Source: Sphingomonas kyeonggiensis
GTDB taxonomy: Bacteria > Pseudomonadota > Alphaproteobacteria > Sphingomonadales > Sphingomonadaceae
DNA length: 64,000 bases
Direction of reading: 5' to 3'
Assembly: GCF_014204495.1 (NCBI RefSeq)
Contig: NZ_JACHLN010000004.1
Coordinates: 434,001-498,000, forward strand
This document shows, piece after piece, positions 22,841 to 31,361 of the stretch. The notes under the pieces are model-generated. The model had not been told where the DNA came from. It saw nothing but the letters and a program-made list of their open reading frames with translations, and searched no databases. Every line of letters starts with the position of its first letter. The stretch's first letter is position 1. A program made the position numbers and the translations under genes.

Positions 22841-25800
22841 CTAGGCCGCGTGTTCGCCTTGCCCTCGCAGAGCCTCGTATAGCCCGGCAGGGCCGAGAAG
22901 GATGTCCTTGAGCCCTGCGCGGACCTTGTCCGAGCCAAGCGCCTGCTGGCTCATCTTCTGGTGCGCATCGAGTGCGTCGATGATCGCGTTGAGCAGTTCA
23001 TTGTCTAGCGTGGGCGAGGCGGCGAACTGTGCCTTGCTGTTATTCATCGCCTGCGTGGCGAGTTCCTCCGACTCCAGCAGCTTCCCCTTGATCACGTCAT
23101 TGACGTAGACGAGCTGATCGCCGTCGGTGAGCTCCCCTTCGAAGAGGTCGTTCACGCGCTGGATGATCTCGCGCAGGAGCGCCTTCTGCTTCTCTTGCAG
23201 CGTCCCCGAGCCCGCTTCGCCCACCGGCGCAATCTTTGGAGCTTCGCCGCTCATTGTCATCGGCTGCTTGCCGAGCGCCTTCAGCGAATGGTGCGTGAGC
23301 TGCAGCTGCGAGACATCGACGAAGGTCCGTTCCCGGCCGAAGTCCAGCAGGCGGACCAGGTATTTAAAGAACAGGAAGCGCTTCTCGATGTCCGAGTTGC
23401 CATAGTCGAACATCTGACTGAGGAAGGTGTAGATGCGGATGAAGGTCTGCGCGTCGCCCTTGAACAGCGTCAGCGCGTTCATCTCGTCCGAAGCAGCGCT
23501 CGCTGCCTTCTCGTCCCCGAGTTCGTCCGCCTGGGCATTGGCTTCCTTGGCCGCCGCGAAGCGCTTGAGCAGGCGGTCCGCAACGGGCCCCACGGCTCCG
23601 GCAAGGTCCCCCTGGGTGGACTTAGGGTTCATCGCGACGGCCGCGACGCGGTCCACCTCGAAGCTGTCATACCACCCGCCCGCGTCGAGCTTGGCGCGCA
23701 GGTCATAGACCAGATTGGGGTCCGTGACGCCGTCGAGCTCGGCCGTCTCGTAATAGGTACGGAACGCCGCCAGCACCTCGTAAGAGCTGTTGACGAAGTC
23801 GAGGACGTAGGTCGTGTCCTTGCCCGGATGCGCTCGGTTCAGGCGCGAGAGCGTCTGCACCGCTTGTACGCCCGCCAACCTCCGATCAACGTACATCCCG
23901 CAGAGCAGCGGCTGGTCGAATCCGGTCTGGAACTTGTTGGCGACGAGCAGCAGATGATACTCATCGGCCTTGAACGCGTCGCGGATGTCGCGGCCCTTAA
24001 GGTTCGGGTTGAGCTCCTTGCTCGCCTCGGTCAGGGGGGCCGGGGAGGACTCGGGATCGTTCACCTCGCCCGAGAAGGCGACCAGCGTGCCGAGCGGGTA
24101 GCCTTTGCTCTTGATGTAGCGGTCTATGGCCAGCTTCCAGCGCACAGCGTCCTTGCGGCTGCCGAGCACCACCATCGCCTTGGCCTTGCCGTCCAGCAGC
24201 GGCTGCACGTTCTCGCGGAAATGCTCGACGACGATCTGGACCTTCTGGGCGATGTTATAGGGGTGTAGGTTCACCCACTGCATGATCCCCTTCATCGCGG
24301 CGGAACGCTCGACCTCGGTGTCTTCCAGCTCCTTGCCGCCATGCGCCAGCCGGAACGCCAGCTTGTAAGGCGTGTAGTTCTTCAGCACGTCGAGGATGAA
24401 GCCCTCTTCGATGGCCTGGCGCATCGAATAGACGTGGAAGGGCTCGGGGAGCCCACCGGGCTTCATCACCCGCCCGAACAGCTGCAGCGTCTTGGCCTTG
24501 GGCGTGGCGGTGAAGGCGACATAGGTGACGCCCTTATCGCTCGCCCGCGCGGCCATCTGCGCCGCCAGCAGATCTTCGGTGTCGATCTCGCCACCGTCCT
24601 GCAGCTCGGCAATCTCCTCGGGCGACAGCACTTCCTTGAGCTTCGCCGCCGCCTCGCCGGTCTGCGAGCTGTGCGCCTCGTCCGCGATCACCGCGAAGCG
24701 CTTGCCCTCGGTCGCGGCCAGCTCGCGCACGGCCTGTAGCGCGAAGGGGAAGGTCTGGATCGTGCAGACGATGATCTTCTTGCCGGCCTTGAGCGCGTCC
24801 GCCAGCTGTGCGCTCTTGCTGCCGCTCTCGCTCTTGATCGTCTCGACCACGCCCGTGGTGCGCTGGAAATCGAACAAGGCATCCTGCAGCTGCCCGTCGA
24901 TCACCCGCCGGTCGGACACGACGATCACCGTCGAGAACAGCTTTTCGTCGTTCGCGTCGTGCAGCTCGGAGAGGAAGTGCGCCGTCCAGGCAATGGAGTT
25001 GGTCTTGCCCGATCCGGCCGAGTGCTGGATCAGATACTTCTGGCCCACGCCCTCTTCGAGCACCTTCGCTTGCAGTTTCCGCGTCGCGTCGAGCTGGTGA
25101 TAGCGCGGGAAGATGATCCTCCCGATGTTCTTCTTCTCGTCGCGCTGGGTGACGAGGTAGCGGCCGATCAGCTCGAGCCAGCTGTCGCGCTGCCACACCT
25201 GTTCCCAGAGGTACGATGTCGGGTGGCCGAAGGGCAATGTCGGGTTACCCTTGCCGCCATGATCGCCCTGGTTGAACGGCAGGAAAATCGTCGTCGGCCC
25301 GGCCAGCTTCGTCGTCATCATCACTTCGCGGTTCGATACCGCGAAATGGACCAACGCGCCCGAGGGGAAGCTCAAAAGCGGCTCGCGCTCCTGCCCCTTC
25401 TGCTGCGGCAACCGGTCAAGCTTGTACTGGACCACAGCATCCTCGACCGACTGAGTGAAGTCGGTCTTGAGCTCCACCGTGGCGACGGGCACGCCGTTCA
25501 GGAACAGCACCAGATCGATGCAATTCTCATTGGCCAGGCTGTAGCGCACCTGCCGCACCACGCGCAGTCGGTTGGCGTTGTAGCGCGCGACGATGTCCGG
25601 GTTCATCCGCATCGCCGGCTTGAACTGCGCGAGCGACAGCATCCCCCGCGTGCCGATCATCTCGATGCCGTTACGGATCACATCCAGCGTGCCCCGGTCG
25701 TCCAGTGACTTACGCACCCGGTCGAGCAGCAGGCCCTCTGCCGCCACACCGTGAACCTTGGTCAGGCTCTCCCAGGCCTTGGGCTGCGTCTCCTGCACCC

Positions 25801-25939
25801 AGGCGACCAGATCGGGCGCGAACAGCGCGCGCTTGCGGTCGTAAAGCTGGGCGTCGCCGGACTGGTAGAGCCATCCCTTGGAGGCGAGGACGGCGCAGAC
25901 CTCGCTCTCGAAGCTGATCTCTTCGTGCAGGCGGCTCAA
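22841..25939 (-). CDS. hsdR: Type I restriction enzyme R subunit
   Basis: Motor and nuclease subunit of the type I restriction complex. In the 1032-residue product the nuclease site is near the N-terminus (D142, then E156-L-K158 in VATVELKTD), and the superfamily 2 translocase follows: Walker A HSAGSGKT (306-313), DEAH (420-423), then TFTATPK-like VAFTATPKAKT and the late ALRTGFDQP-like KFQTGFDQPLL motif. The start is TTG 25939, which overlaps the stop of the Mrr-like gene (TTGA) and has GGAGCGG upstream, so translation is coupled. The frame extends further upstream but without a ribosome site. Last gene of an hsdM-hsdS-mrr-hsdR operon. Confidence 0.95.
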   Translation of the reverse strand: MSRLHEEISFESEVCAVLASKGWLYQSGDAQLYDRKRALFAPDLVAWVQETQPKAWESLTKVHGVAAEGLLLDRVRKSLDDRGTLDVIRNGIEMIGTRGMLSLAQFKPAMRMNPDIVARYNANRLRVVRQVRYSLANENCIDLVLFLNGVPVATVELKTDFTQSVEDAVVQYKLDRLPQQKGQEREPLLSFPSGALVHFAVSNREVMMTTKLAGPTTIFLPFNQGDHGGKGNPTLPFGHPTSYLWEQVWQRDSWLELIGRYLVTQRDEKKNIGRIIFPRYHQLDATRKLQAKVLEEGVGQKYLIQHSAGSGKTNSIAWTAHFLSELHDANDEKLFSTVIVVSDRRVIDGQLQDALFDFQRTTGVVETIKSESGSKSAQLADALKAGKKIIVCTIQTFPFALQAVRELAATEGKRFAVIADEAHSSQTGEAAAKLKEVLSPEEIAELQDGGEIDTEDLLAAQMAARASDKGVTYVAFTATPKAKTLQLFGRVMKPGGLPEPFHVYSMRQAIEEGFILDVLKNYTPYKLAFRLAHGGKELEDTEVERSAAMKGIMQWVNLHPYNIAQKVQIVVEHFRENVQPLLDGKAKAMVVLGSRKDAVRWKLAIDRYIKSKGYPLGTLVAFSGEVNDPESSPAPLTEASKELNPNLKGRDIRDAFKADEYHLLLVANKFQTGFDQPLLCGMYVDRRLAGVQAVQTLSRLNRAHPGKDTTYVLDFVNSSYEVLAAFRTYYETAELDGVTDPNLVYDLRAKLDAGGWYDSFEVDRVAAVAMNPKSTQGDLAGAVGPVADRLLKRFAAAKEANAQADELGDEKAASAASDEMNALTLFKGDAQTFIRIYTFLSQMFDYGNSDIEKRFLFFKYLVRLLDFGRERTFVDVSQLQLTHHSLKALGKQPMTMSGEAPKIAPVGEAGSGTLQEKQKALLREIIQRVNDLFEGELTDGDQLVYVNDVIKGKLLESEELATQAMNNSKAQFAASPTLDNELLNAIIDALDAHQKMSQQALGSDKVRAGLKDILLGPAGLYEALRGQGEHAA

Positions 25940-26979
25940 GCTTCCGCTCCTGAGACAGGCGCCCAGATCTGCTTCAACGGCAGTTTGGCGCGCGTTTCGT
26001 CGGACAGGTCGGCATAGGTGCGGAACAACGCCTTGAGCAGATCGGGCATCTGCCACAGCCGCAGCTTGAAGAAGTTGTTGTCGAGCTCCTTCTGCGCCAC
26101 CGCGTTCACGCCGCCGATGCTGACGAGCAGGCCGGTTTGCGCCTGACTGTTCGACACCGAGCCGATCAGGCGCAGCACCACATCATGGTTGGCCGCGCCG
26201 TCCCCCGACTTCACCTGCACACAGATGCGGTCCTCGCCAAGGCCGAGCGTGCCGCCGGCCGCCAGGATATCGACGCCACCGTCCGCGCCGGGCGGAGAGA
26301 CCTTGGTCGTATAGCCTTCGACCCCCAGGATCTCGGCGACCAGATCGGCCAGCGCATGGCCGGCGAACTCGGACTTGATCAACGAGATGATCTGCTGGTT
26401 GGCGATATCCTCGATATCGGTCGCGATATCATCCGCATCTGTGTCGTCGTCGGCCGGGGCGGTTGGCGCGGTGCCCTGTTTGCCGAGCAGTGCGCCTGGA
26501 TCCCTGCCGGTGGCGAGCACGGCGCGGACGCGTTCCAGCGCCTGGTTCCGCTTGATCTCGCACACGGTCATGAAGGCGCCGAAGGAGTGGCGCAGGTCCT
26601 GCTTGAACACATCGCGCGGCACCGCTTCGTTCAGCCACTTCACCGCGCGCATCTGCTTGCTGATCCCATCCGGCTCGAACTTGTAGGGGCCGGTGACCTC
26701 GCCGATGGCGACGCCGCTGGTGAGCTTGCGGGGCAACACGACGAGGTCGCCGATCTGGATCACGTGCGCGAACTGGTTGAGCTGGGCCGCGAAGTTCTTC
26801 CGGCGATTGGCGCTGGCATCGGGCATCGCTTCCTCAAGATGCGCGAGGATGGCTGCGCGATCCTTGTAGCGGCTCAGGTCATCGACATCGTTGAAGCCGA
26901 GCATCAGCTTGCCTTGCTGGATCGCATCCAGCTCGCGTTCGCCATTGCGGCCGGCGCGGACGATCCAGAGGCGGGTCAT
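25936..26979 (-). CDS. Mrr-like restriction endonuclease coupled to the type I operon
   Basis: A 347-residue protein in two parts. Residues 1-155 form an alpha/beta region starting TRLWIVRAGRNGERE, of the kind found in restriction-associated proteins that read DNA or nucleotides. Residues 195-345 form an Mrr-type PD-(D/E)xK nuclease: a helix with EFAGHALADLVAEILG, then GADGGVDILAAGG (D237) and ICVQVKSG (Q255-x-K257). Mrr enzymes typically cut modified DNA. Start ATG overlaps the hsdS stop by 4 nt and the stop overlaps the hsdR start, so it is an integral member of the type I operon. Confidence 0.88.
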   Translation of the reverse strand: MTRLWIVRAGRNGERELDAIQQGKLMLGFNDVDDLSRYKDRAAILAHLEEAMPDASANRRKNFAAQLNQFAHVIQIGDLVVLPRKLTSGVAIGEVTGPYKFEPDGISKQMRAVKWLNEAVPRDVFKQDLRHSFGAFMTVCEIKRNQALERVRAVLATGRDPGALLGKQGTAPTAPADDDTDADDIATDIEDIANQQIISLIKSEFAGHALADLVAEILGVEGYTTKVSPPGADGGVDILAAGGTLGLGEDRICVQVKSGDGAANHDVVLRLIGSVSNSQAQTGLLVSIGGVNAVAQKELDNNFFKLRLWQMPDLLKALFRTYADLSDETRAKLPLKQIWAPVSGAEA

Positions 26980-28301
26980 GCTGCTTCTGCCTGTTGGGTG
27001 TTGGCGGCGCGCACGTCGATCTTGCCGGTGACGGCAGCGGAGATGAGGGCGGCGCGGCGTTCTTGGAGAAGCGTGATCGCCGCGGACGCTTGTTCGAGCA
27101 GAGCGTCAAATCGCGTGTGCTCGGCTTCGACATACACGGCTATCTTCTCCTGCTCTTCCTTTGGTGGCAGAGTAACAATCATCTGTCGAAGGTGAATGGG
27201 GCCGAAGTGTTGTATTGTGGCTCCCGCCTTTAACATGTCGATTTGTGTGAAGAAGAGAGACGAGCTGACCAGCGCACGGATATAGTCCCGCGTCGCGCCA
27301 TTGTTTCGTGGCCGAAGTCGAATAAGGCCTGTGTATGGAATCGCGCCAACTGTAGCGGCTCCGACCTCGCACACGGTTCCCATGCTGGCGCTCCCGCTGA
27401 TCACAAGATCGCCGAGTTCGAGCCTGAAATGATCCCAGCGCGATTGGACTTTTGCAGGATCGAGAAAGTTGCAGCCATCCAAAGAGGCCCAGCGAGATTG
27501 CGCGCCAGCCACCCGTAAGAGAGGCACCCCCTCATCATGAAAATCGACGGCGAGGATGCCAGGCCCCTCCTGAAAGTCGATGGCACTCGGGAACTTCGCG
27601 ATTGCCCAATGCGACGGCACCTCGCCCAGCCATTCTACCCCGGAATCCTTCATGGGCGCATCGGGGTTCAGACCCTTGGTCACCGCATGGGAGATGACGG
27701 CCTGGCGCTTTTCCTTGAGCAGTTCGATCAGTCGCCGCTGCTCCTCCACAAGCGCGTCGATCTTGGCCGTCTCGCGGTCCAGGAAGGCGACGATTTCGGC
27801 TTGTTCGGACAGCGAGGGCAATGGGATCGGAAGCTGCGCCAAATGGTCCGGATCGACGTCCCATTGGTTGATCCGAATACCCTTCGAGATCGTCAGGAAG
27901 CCAGTCGCATAGGGGTCGGAGCGAAGCAGGTAATGTAGATAGCCGGGCAGTTCGTTATGCCGGGCGTGGTAGACGAAGTACGCGGGGCTTACGATCCCGC
28001 GATATGGAGAGACGCCGAGCGACCCTTGCCAGGCCTTCATCTTGTTGATGGCTAGGTCGCCGGGCTCAACCAGCTGATACGGACCGAGATCCTCAGAGGG
28101 CTTGTTGAAGTTATCGTCGCGGTCGCGTTTTCGGATCACCCCATAGTCGCGATAGACCGATAGCAACTCCTCCTCCGGGAAATCGATGCGCTTCACCCGC
28201 CGGAAGAGGGTCCAAAAGGGAACCAGGCGCCAGCTTTCAGGGAGTTCGCCTAGCCATTGCCGGCCGCTATCCCGATAGCACGGATACGCCGGAAAGCTCA
28301 C
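26976..28301 (-). CDS. hsdS: Type I restriction specificity subunit S
   Basis: DNA sequence-recognition subunit of the type I complex. The 441-residue product shows two target-recognition domains, each preceded by the characteristic WLGELPESWRLVPF and WLGEVPSHWAIAKF phrases, and each followed by a conserved helix: SEQAEIVAFLDRETAKIDAL with LIELLKEKRQAVISHAVTKG, and EEQEKIAVYVEAEHTRFDAL with LLQERRAALISAAVTGKIDV. The ATG overlaps the hsdM stop (ATGA). Recognition sequence cannot be read. Confidence 0.95.
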   Translation of the reverse strand: MSFPAYPCYRDSGRQWLGELPESWRLVPFWTLFRRVKRIDFPEEELLSVYRDYGVIRKRDRDDNFNKPSEDLGPYQLVEPGDLAINKMKAWQGSLGVSPYRGIVSPAYFVYHARHNELPGYLHYLLRSDPYATGFLTISKGIRINQWDVDPDHLAQLPIPLPSLSEQAEIVAFLDRETAKIDALVEEQRRLIELLKEKRQAVISHAVTKGLNPDAPMKDSGVEWLGEVPSHWAIAKFPSAIDFQEGPGILAVDFHDEGVPLLRVAGAQSRWASLDGCNFLDPAKVQSRWDHFRLELGDLVISGSASMGTVCEVGAATVGAIPYTGLIRLRPRNNGATRDYIRALVSSSLFFTQIDMLKAGATIQHFGPIHLRQMIVTLPPKEEQEKIAVYVEAEHTRFDALLEQASAAITLLQERRAALISAAVTGKIDVRAANTQQAEAA

Positions 28302-30133
28302 GCCGCCAGCCCCTCGATCATCACCTTGATCCGGTCGGTCACCTGCTTCAGGTCCGCGTCGATCTCCGCCAGTGGGCGGGGCGGCTCGAAGACGTAGAAT
28401 TGCCGGTTGAACGGGATTTCGTAGCCAACCTTGGTCTTGCTCTCGTCGATCCAGGCATCCTCGGCGTGCGGCAGCACTTCGCGCGCGAAATAGGCGTTCA
28501 CGTCCTCGCTCAGCGGCACATTCTCGGTATCGCGCAGGCTGGTGTCGGCCTGGGGCTTGCCCTTGTTCTTGCCCTTGCCGGCCAGCACCAGCGCGCCGCC
28601 TTCGTCCCGCAAGGGGCGCTCGACGGTGATCGTGCGGTAGCCAAAGGCGCTGCTGGGGAAGAGGCGCGAGAGCGGGGCCAGCTTTACCTTGCCGCCCTCG
28701 GGCGCGTCGGGAGCCTTGTCACCCTCCCACAGGATTTCGCGCGTCACTTCCTTGCCCTCGGCGTCGAGCACCGTGGCGAGCTGCGCTTCCTCGGCGCGAC
28801 CGAACAGCCGGGTGATCTGCACGATATGCTCGGGGCCCAGCTCCTTGCGCTTGGAGCCCAGCGACTTGCGCATCTTGCGCCAGAAGCTGGAGCCATCGAC
28901 CAGCTGGACCACACCCTTGCGCCCAGCCGGCTTGCGGTTCGAGACGATCCACACATAGGTGGCGATGCCGGTGTTGAAGAACATGTCGGTCGGCAGCGCG
29001 ATAATCGCCTCGACCAGATCGTTCTCCAGCAGATAGCGCCGGATCTCGCTCTCGCCGCTGCCCGCGCCGCCGGTGAACAGCGGCGAGCCGTTGAGCACGA
29101 TGCCGAAGCGGCAGCCGCCCTCCGTGGCTGGCCGCATCTTCGACAAGAGGTGCATCAGGAACAGCAGCGAACCATCGGAGACGCGCGGCAGGCCGGGGCC
29201 GAAGCGGCCGTTATAGCCCTGTTGCTCATGCTCGCGCCGGACGTCCTTCTCCACCTTCTTCCACTCGACGCCGAAGGGCGGGTTGGCGAGCATATAGTCG
29301 AAGGTCTGGCCGGGATGGCCGTCGTCGGACAGCGTATTGCCAAAGGCGATGTTGGAGACGTCCTGCCCCTTGATGAGCATGTCGGCCTTGCAGATGGCAT
29401 AGGATTCCGGGTTCAGCTCCTGGCCGGAGATGGTCAGCCGCGCGCCGGGGTTAAGCTTCGCCAGATGCTCCTCGGCAACTGAGAGCATCCCGCCGGTGCC
29501 CGCCGTGGGATCGTAGATCGTACGCACAACGCCCGGCTTGGACAGCGCGTCGTCATCCTCGACGAACAATAGGTTGACCATCAGCGAGATCACTTCGCGC
29601 GGGGTGAAGTGATCGCCGGCCGTCTCGTTCGAGGCTTCGGCGAACTTGCGGATGAGCTCCTCGAACACTAGGCCCATCTGGCTGTTCGGCACCACGTCCG
29701 GATGCAGGTCGATCCCGGCGAACTTCTCAGTGATGAGGAACAGCAGCTTGGCGCGGGCGAGCTTGTCGATCTGGTTGTGGAACTCGAACTTCTCGAAGAT
29801 GTCGCGCACCTCCGGCGAGAAGCCCTGCAGGTAAGAGGTGAGGTTCGCCGCGACGTTATCCGGGTCGCCGAGGAGCTTCTGCAGGTCCATGGGCGAGGTG
29901 TTGTAGAAGCTCGTTCCGGCCTTGCGGCGCAGGAAGTGCTCCGGGTCCAGCCCAGCCTTCTCGCGCAGCTCTAGCTCGGCGAGCACGTCGCCCTTGGTCG
30001 GCTCCAAAACGCAATCGAGGCGGCGCAGCACTGTGAAGGGCAGGATCACCGAGCCGTAATCGGCCGGCTTATAGTCGCCGCGCAGCAGGTCGGCCACGGA
30101 CCAGATAAATGCCGACAGCGCCTGATGATTCAT
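28298..30133 (-). CDS. hsdM: Type I restriction methyltransferase subunit M
   Basis: N6-adenine methyltransferase that modifies the host recognition site. The 611-residue product has the HsdM N-terminal helical domain (LSAFIWSVADLLRGDYKPADY), the S-adenosylmethionine motif DPTAGTGGM, the catalytic NPPF motif in YMLANPPFGVEW, and a long C-terminal segment. First gene of the operon: hsdM, hsdS, Mrr-like, hsdR, each overlapping the next by stop-start. ATG 30133. Confidence 0.96.
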   Translation of the reverse strand: MNHQALSAFIWSVADLLRGDYKPADYGSVILPFTVLRRLDCVLEPTKGDVLAELELREKAGLDPEHFLRRKAGTSFYNTSPMDLQKLLGDPDNVAANLTSYLQGFSPEVRDIFEKFEFHNQIDKLARAKLLFLITEKFAGIDLHPDVVPNSQMGLVFEELIRKFAEASNETAGDHFTPREVISLMVNLLFVEDDDALSKPGVVRTIYDPTAGTGGMLSVAEEHLAKLNPGARLTISGQELNPESYAICKADMLIKGQDVSNIAFGNTLSDDGHPGQTFDYMLANPPFGVEWKKVEKDVRREHEQQGYNGRFGPGLPRVSDGSLLFLMHLLSKMRPATEGGCRFGIVLNGSPLFTGGAGSGESEIRRYLLENDLVEAIIALPTDMFFNTGIATYVWIVSNRKPAGRKGVVQLVDGSSFWRKMRKSLGSKRKELGPEHIVQITRLFGRAEEAQLATVLDAEGKEVTREILWEGDKAPDAPEGGKVKLAPLSRLFPSSAFGYRTITVERPLRDEGGALVLAGKGKNKGKPQADTSLRDTENVPLSEDVNAYFAREVLPHAEDAWIDESKTKVGYEIPFNRQFYVFEPPRPLAEIDADLKQVTDRIKVMIEGLAA

Positions 30134-30264
30134 ATGCCCTCCCCAATGGAGACGCTTCCCAGCATGCCCCGTCTTTGGTTGGCAAGGATAAAGATGGTCG
30201 GATTTCGTGGAGATAGCATCATAGGCGCCCGCCAGTGAAAGCAGGGCATCCCGGGCCGGCGCCT

Positions 30265-30846
30265 TCAGTGAGGCGCACGCCGCTCCACCCGCTGGATCGC
30301 GGCACGGCTGACGCCATATTCCTTTGCCAGCGCGCCGAGCGAAACACCGGCCGCTCGTTGGCCCCGGATGGCTTCTTGCTGCTCGCTTGATAGGGACGAG
30401 GGTCGTCCTAGCGGCTTGCCCTCCGCCCTGACCCGCGCAAGCCCCGCCTGGGTGCGCTCGATCAGCAGGTCGCGCTCGAACTCGGCGACAGCAGATAGGA
30501 CAGTCATTGTCATGCGCCCGGCCGCACTGGTGAGGTCAACGCCACCGAGGGCAAGGCAGTGCACCCGCACGTCGTCCGCAGCCAGACGCTCCACCGTCGC
30601 GCGAACATCCATCGCGTTGCGCCCAAGCCGGTCCAGCTTGGTAACGATCAGGACGTCGCCGCTCTCAAGGCGATCCACGAGGCGCGAGAAGCCAGGGCGC
30701 TCCATAGCGGGCACCGATCCCGAGATGGTCTCTTGAACGATCCTGCGGGGCTCTACGGCAAACCCTGCTGCCTGTATCTCCCCCAGCTGGTTCTCGGAGG
30801 TCTGATCGGCAGTAGAGACACGGCAATAGGCGAAGGTGCGAGCCAC
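30265..30846 (-). CDS. Serine recombinase (resolvase/invertase family)
   Basis: A 193-residue site-specific recombinase. The catalytic serine is in FAYCRVSTADQTSENQ, the conserved arginine motif in VTKLDRLGRN, and the C-terminal helix-turn-helix at GVSLGALAKEYGVSRAAIQR. The length matches Tn3-type resolvases and invertases. GTG 30846 is chosen because AGGAGG lies 5 nt upstream; the longer frame runs through the res-like repeat. It may resolve dimers of the excised island or be a remnant of another element. It is transcribed toward the hsd operon. Confidence 0.92.
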   Translation of the reverse strand: MARTFAYCRVSTADQTSENQLGEIQAAGFAVEPRRIVQETISGSVPAMERPGFSRLVDRLESGDVLIVTKLDRLGRNAMDVRATVERLAADDVRVHCLALGGVDLTSAAGRMTMTVLSAVAEFERDLLIERTQAGLARVRAEGKPLGRPSSLSSEQQEAIRGQRAAGVSLGALAKEYGVSRAAIQRVERRAPH

Positions 30847-30855
30847 GAGGCCTCC

Positions 30856-30921
30856 TGTATCGAAATAGAGGCTCGATATATCCAGTGGCTCGGAATCCAC
30901 GTCAAGCTACTTTTCGATACA
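30856..30921. repeat. res-like inverted repeat upstream of the serine recombinase
   Basis: TGTATCGAAA (30856-30865) and its exact complement TTTCGATACA (30912-30921) flank a 46-bp A/T-mixed spacer immediately upstream of the recombinase start. Resolvase sites are normally placed here and consist of such short dyads. The left arm overlaps the region just before the ribosome site. Confidence 0.55.
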
Positions 30922-31361
30922 GCTTGGAGGGCTGGCTCGTAACCGGTCGATTTCGAGCCCCCCACACCCTGAAATCACGTTGAGAGGATATTGGGGGAGG
31001 AGGACGGAGGGTGATCCCCAGGAGCCCTTCAGGGCCTGCCGTAGCTCTCTTTGGTCGCCACCACCCACCGGGGGGATGTGGCTAGTTGCGTAGTGCGCTT
31101 AGACCTTCGGATTTCTGAGGGAAAACTAACCGGCTCATACGCACCTATAGGGCACCCTTAAGGATATCCCACCCCGAGAGTGCGGCCTAATTGCCAAGCT
31201 CGCGTAGGCAGCTGCCTCGCCCCCTTGGATACCTAAAGATATCTCACCCCAAGAGTCCGACATAATTGCCGACCTCGGAGCGGGGGCAGCGGGACGGACG
31301 CTCCTTAAGTTACACCTATAGGTATCCCACCCCGAGAGTGGGTGATAATTGCTGAGGGGCC
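30922..31361. other. Gene-free 440-bp stretch with three iteron-like repeats
   Basis: No ORF is supportable here. The left half shows only short hairpins. The right half holds three related repeats of about 34 bp at 31162-31195, 31237-31270 and 31320-31353, sharing ATATCYCACCCCRAGAGT and then TAATTGCC after 6-8 bp. Each is preceded by a CCTWAAG or CCTATAGG word. Spacing between repeat starts is 75 and 83 bp. The stretch separates the serine recombinase from the integrase. Confidence 0.75.
31162..31353 (+). repeat. Three iteron-like direct repeats
   Basis: Consensus RNTATCYCACCCCRAGAGTG followed by a short variable part and TAATTGC. Copies 1 and 3 are identical over TATCCCACCCCGAGAGTG. Spacers are 41 and 49 bp with no similarity beyond a short lead word. 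Could be binding sites for an excisionase, partition or replication protein; no obvious candidate gene for that protein is encoded in the island. Confidence 0.75.

Noticed and set aside
22672..22938. 88-residue minus-strand frame in the gap after hsdR
   Set aside because: It overlaps the hsdR end in another frame, has no ribosome site and no recognisable content.
31162..31353. Possible CRISPR array
   Set aside because: Only three repeats, with internal variation and unequal spacers, and no cas genes nearby.
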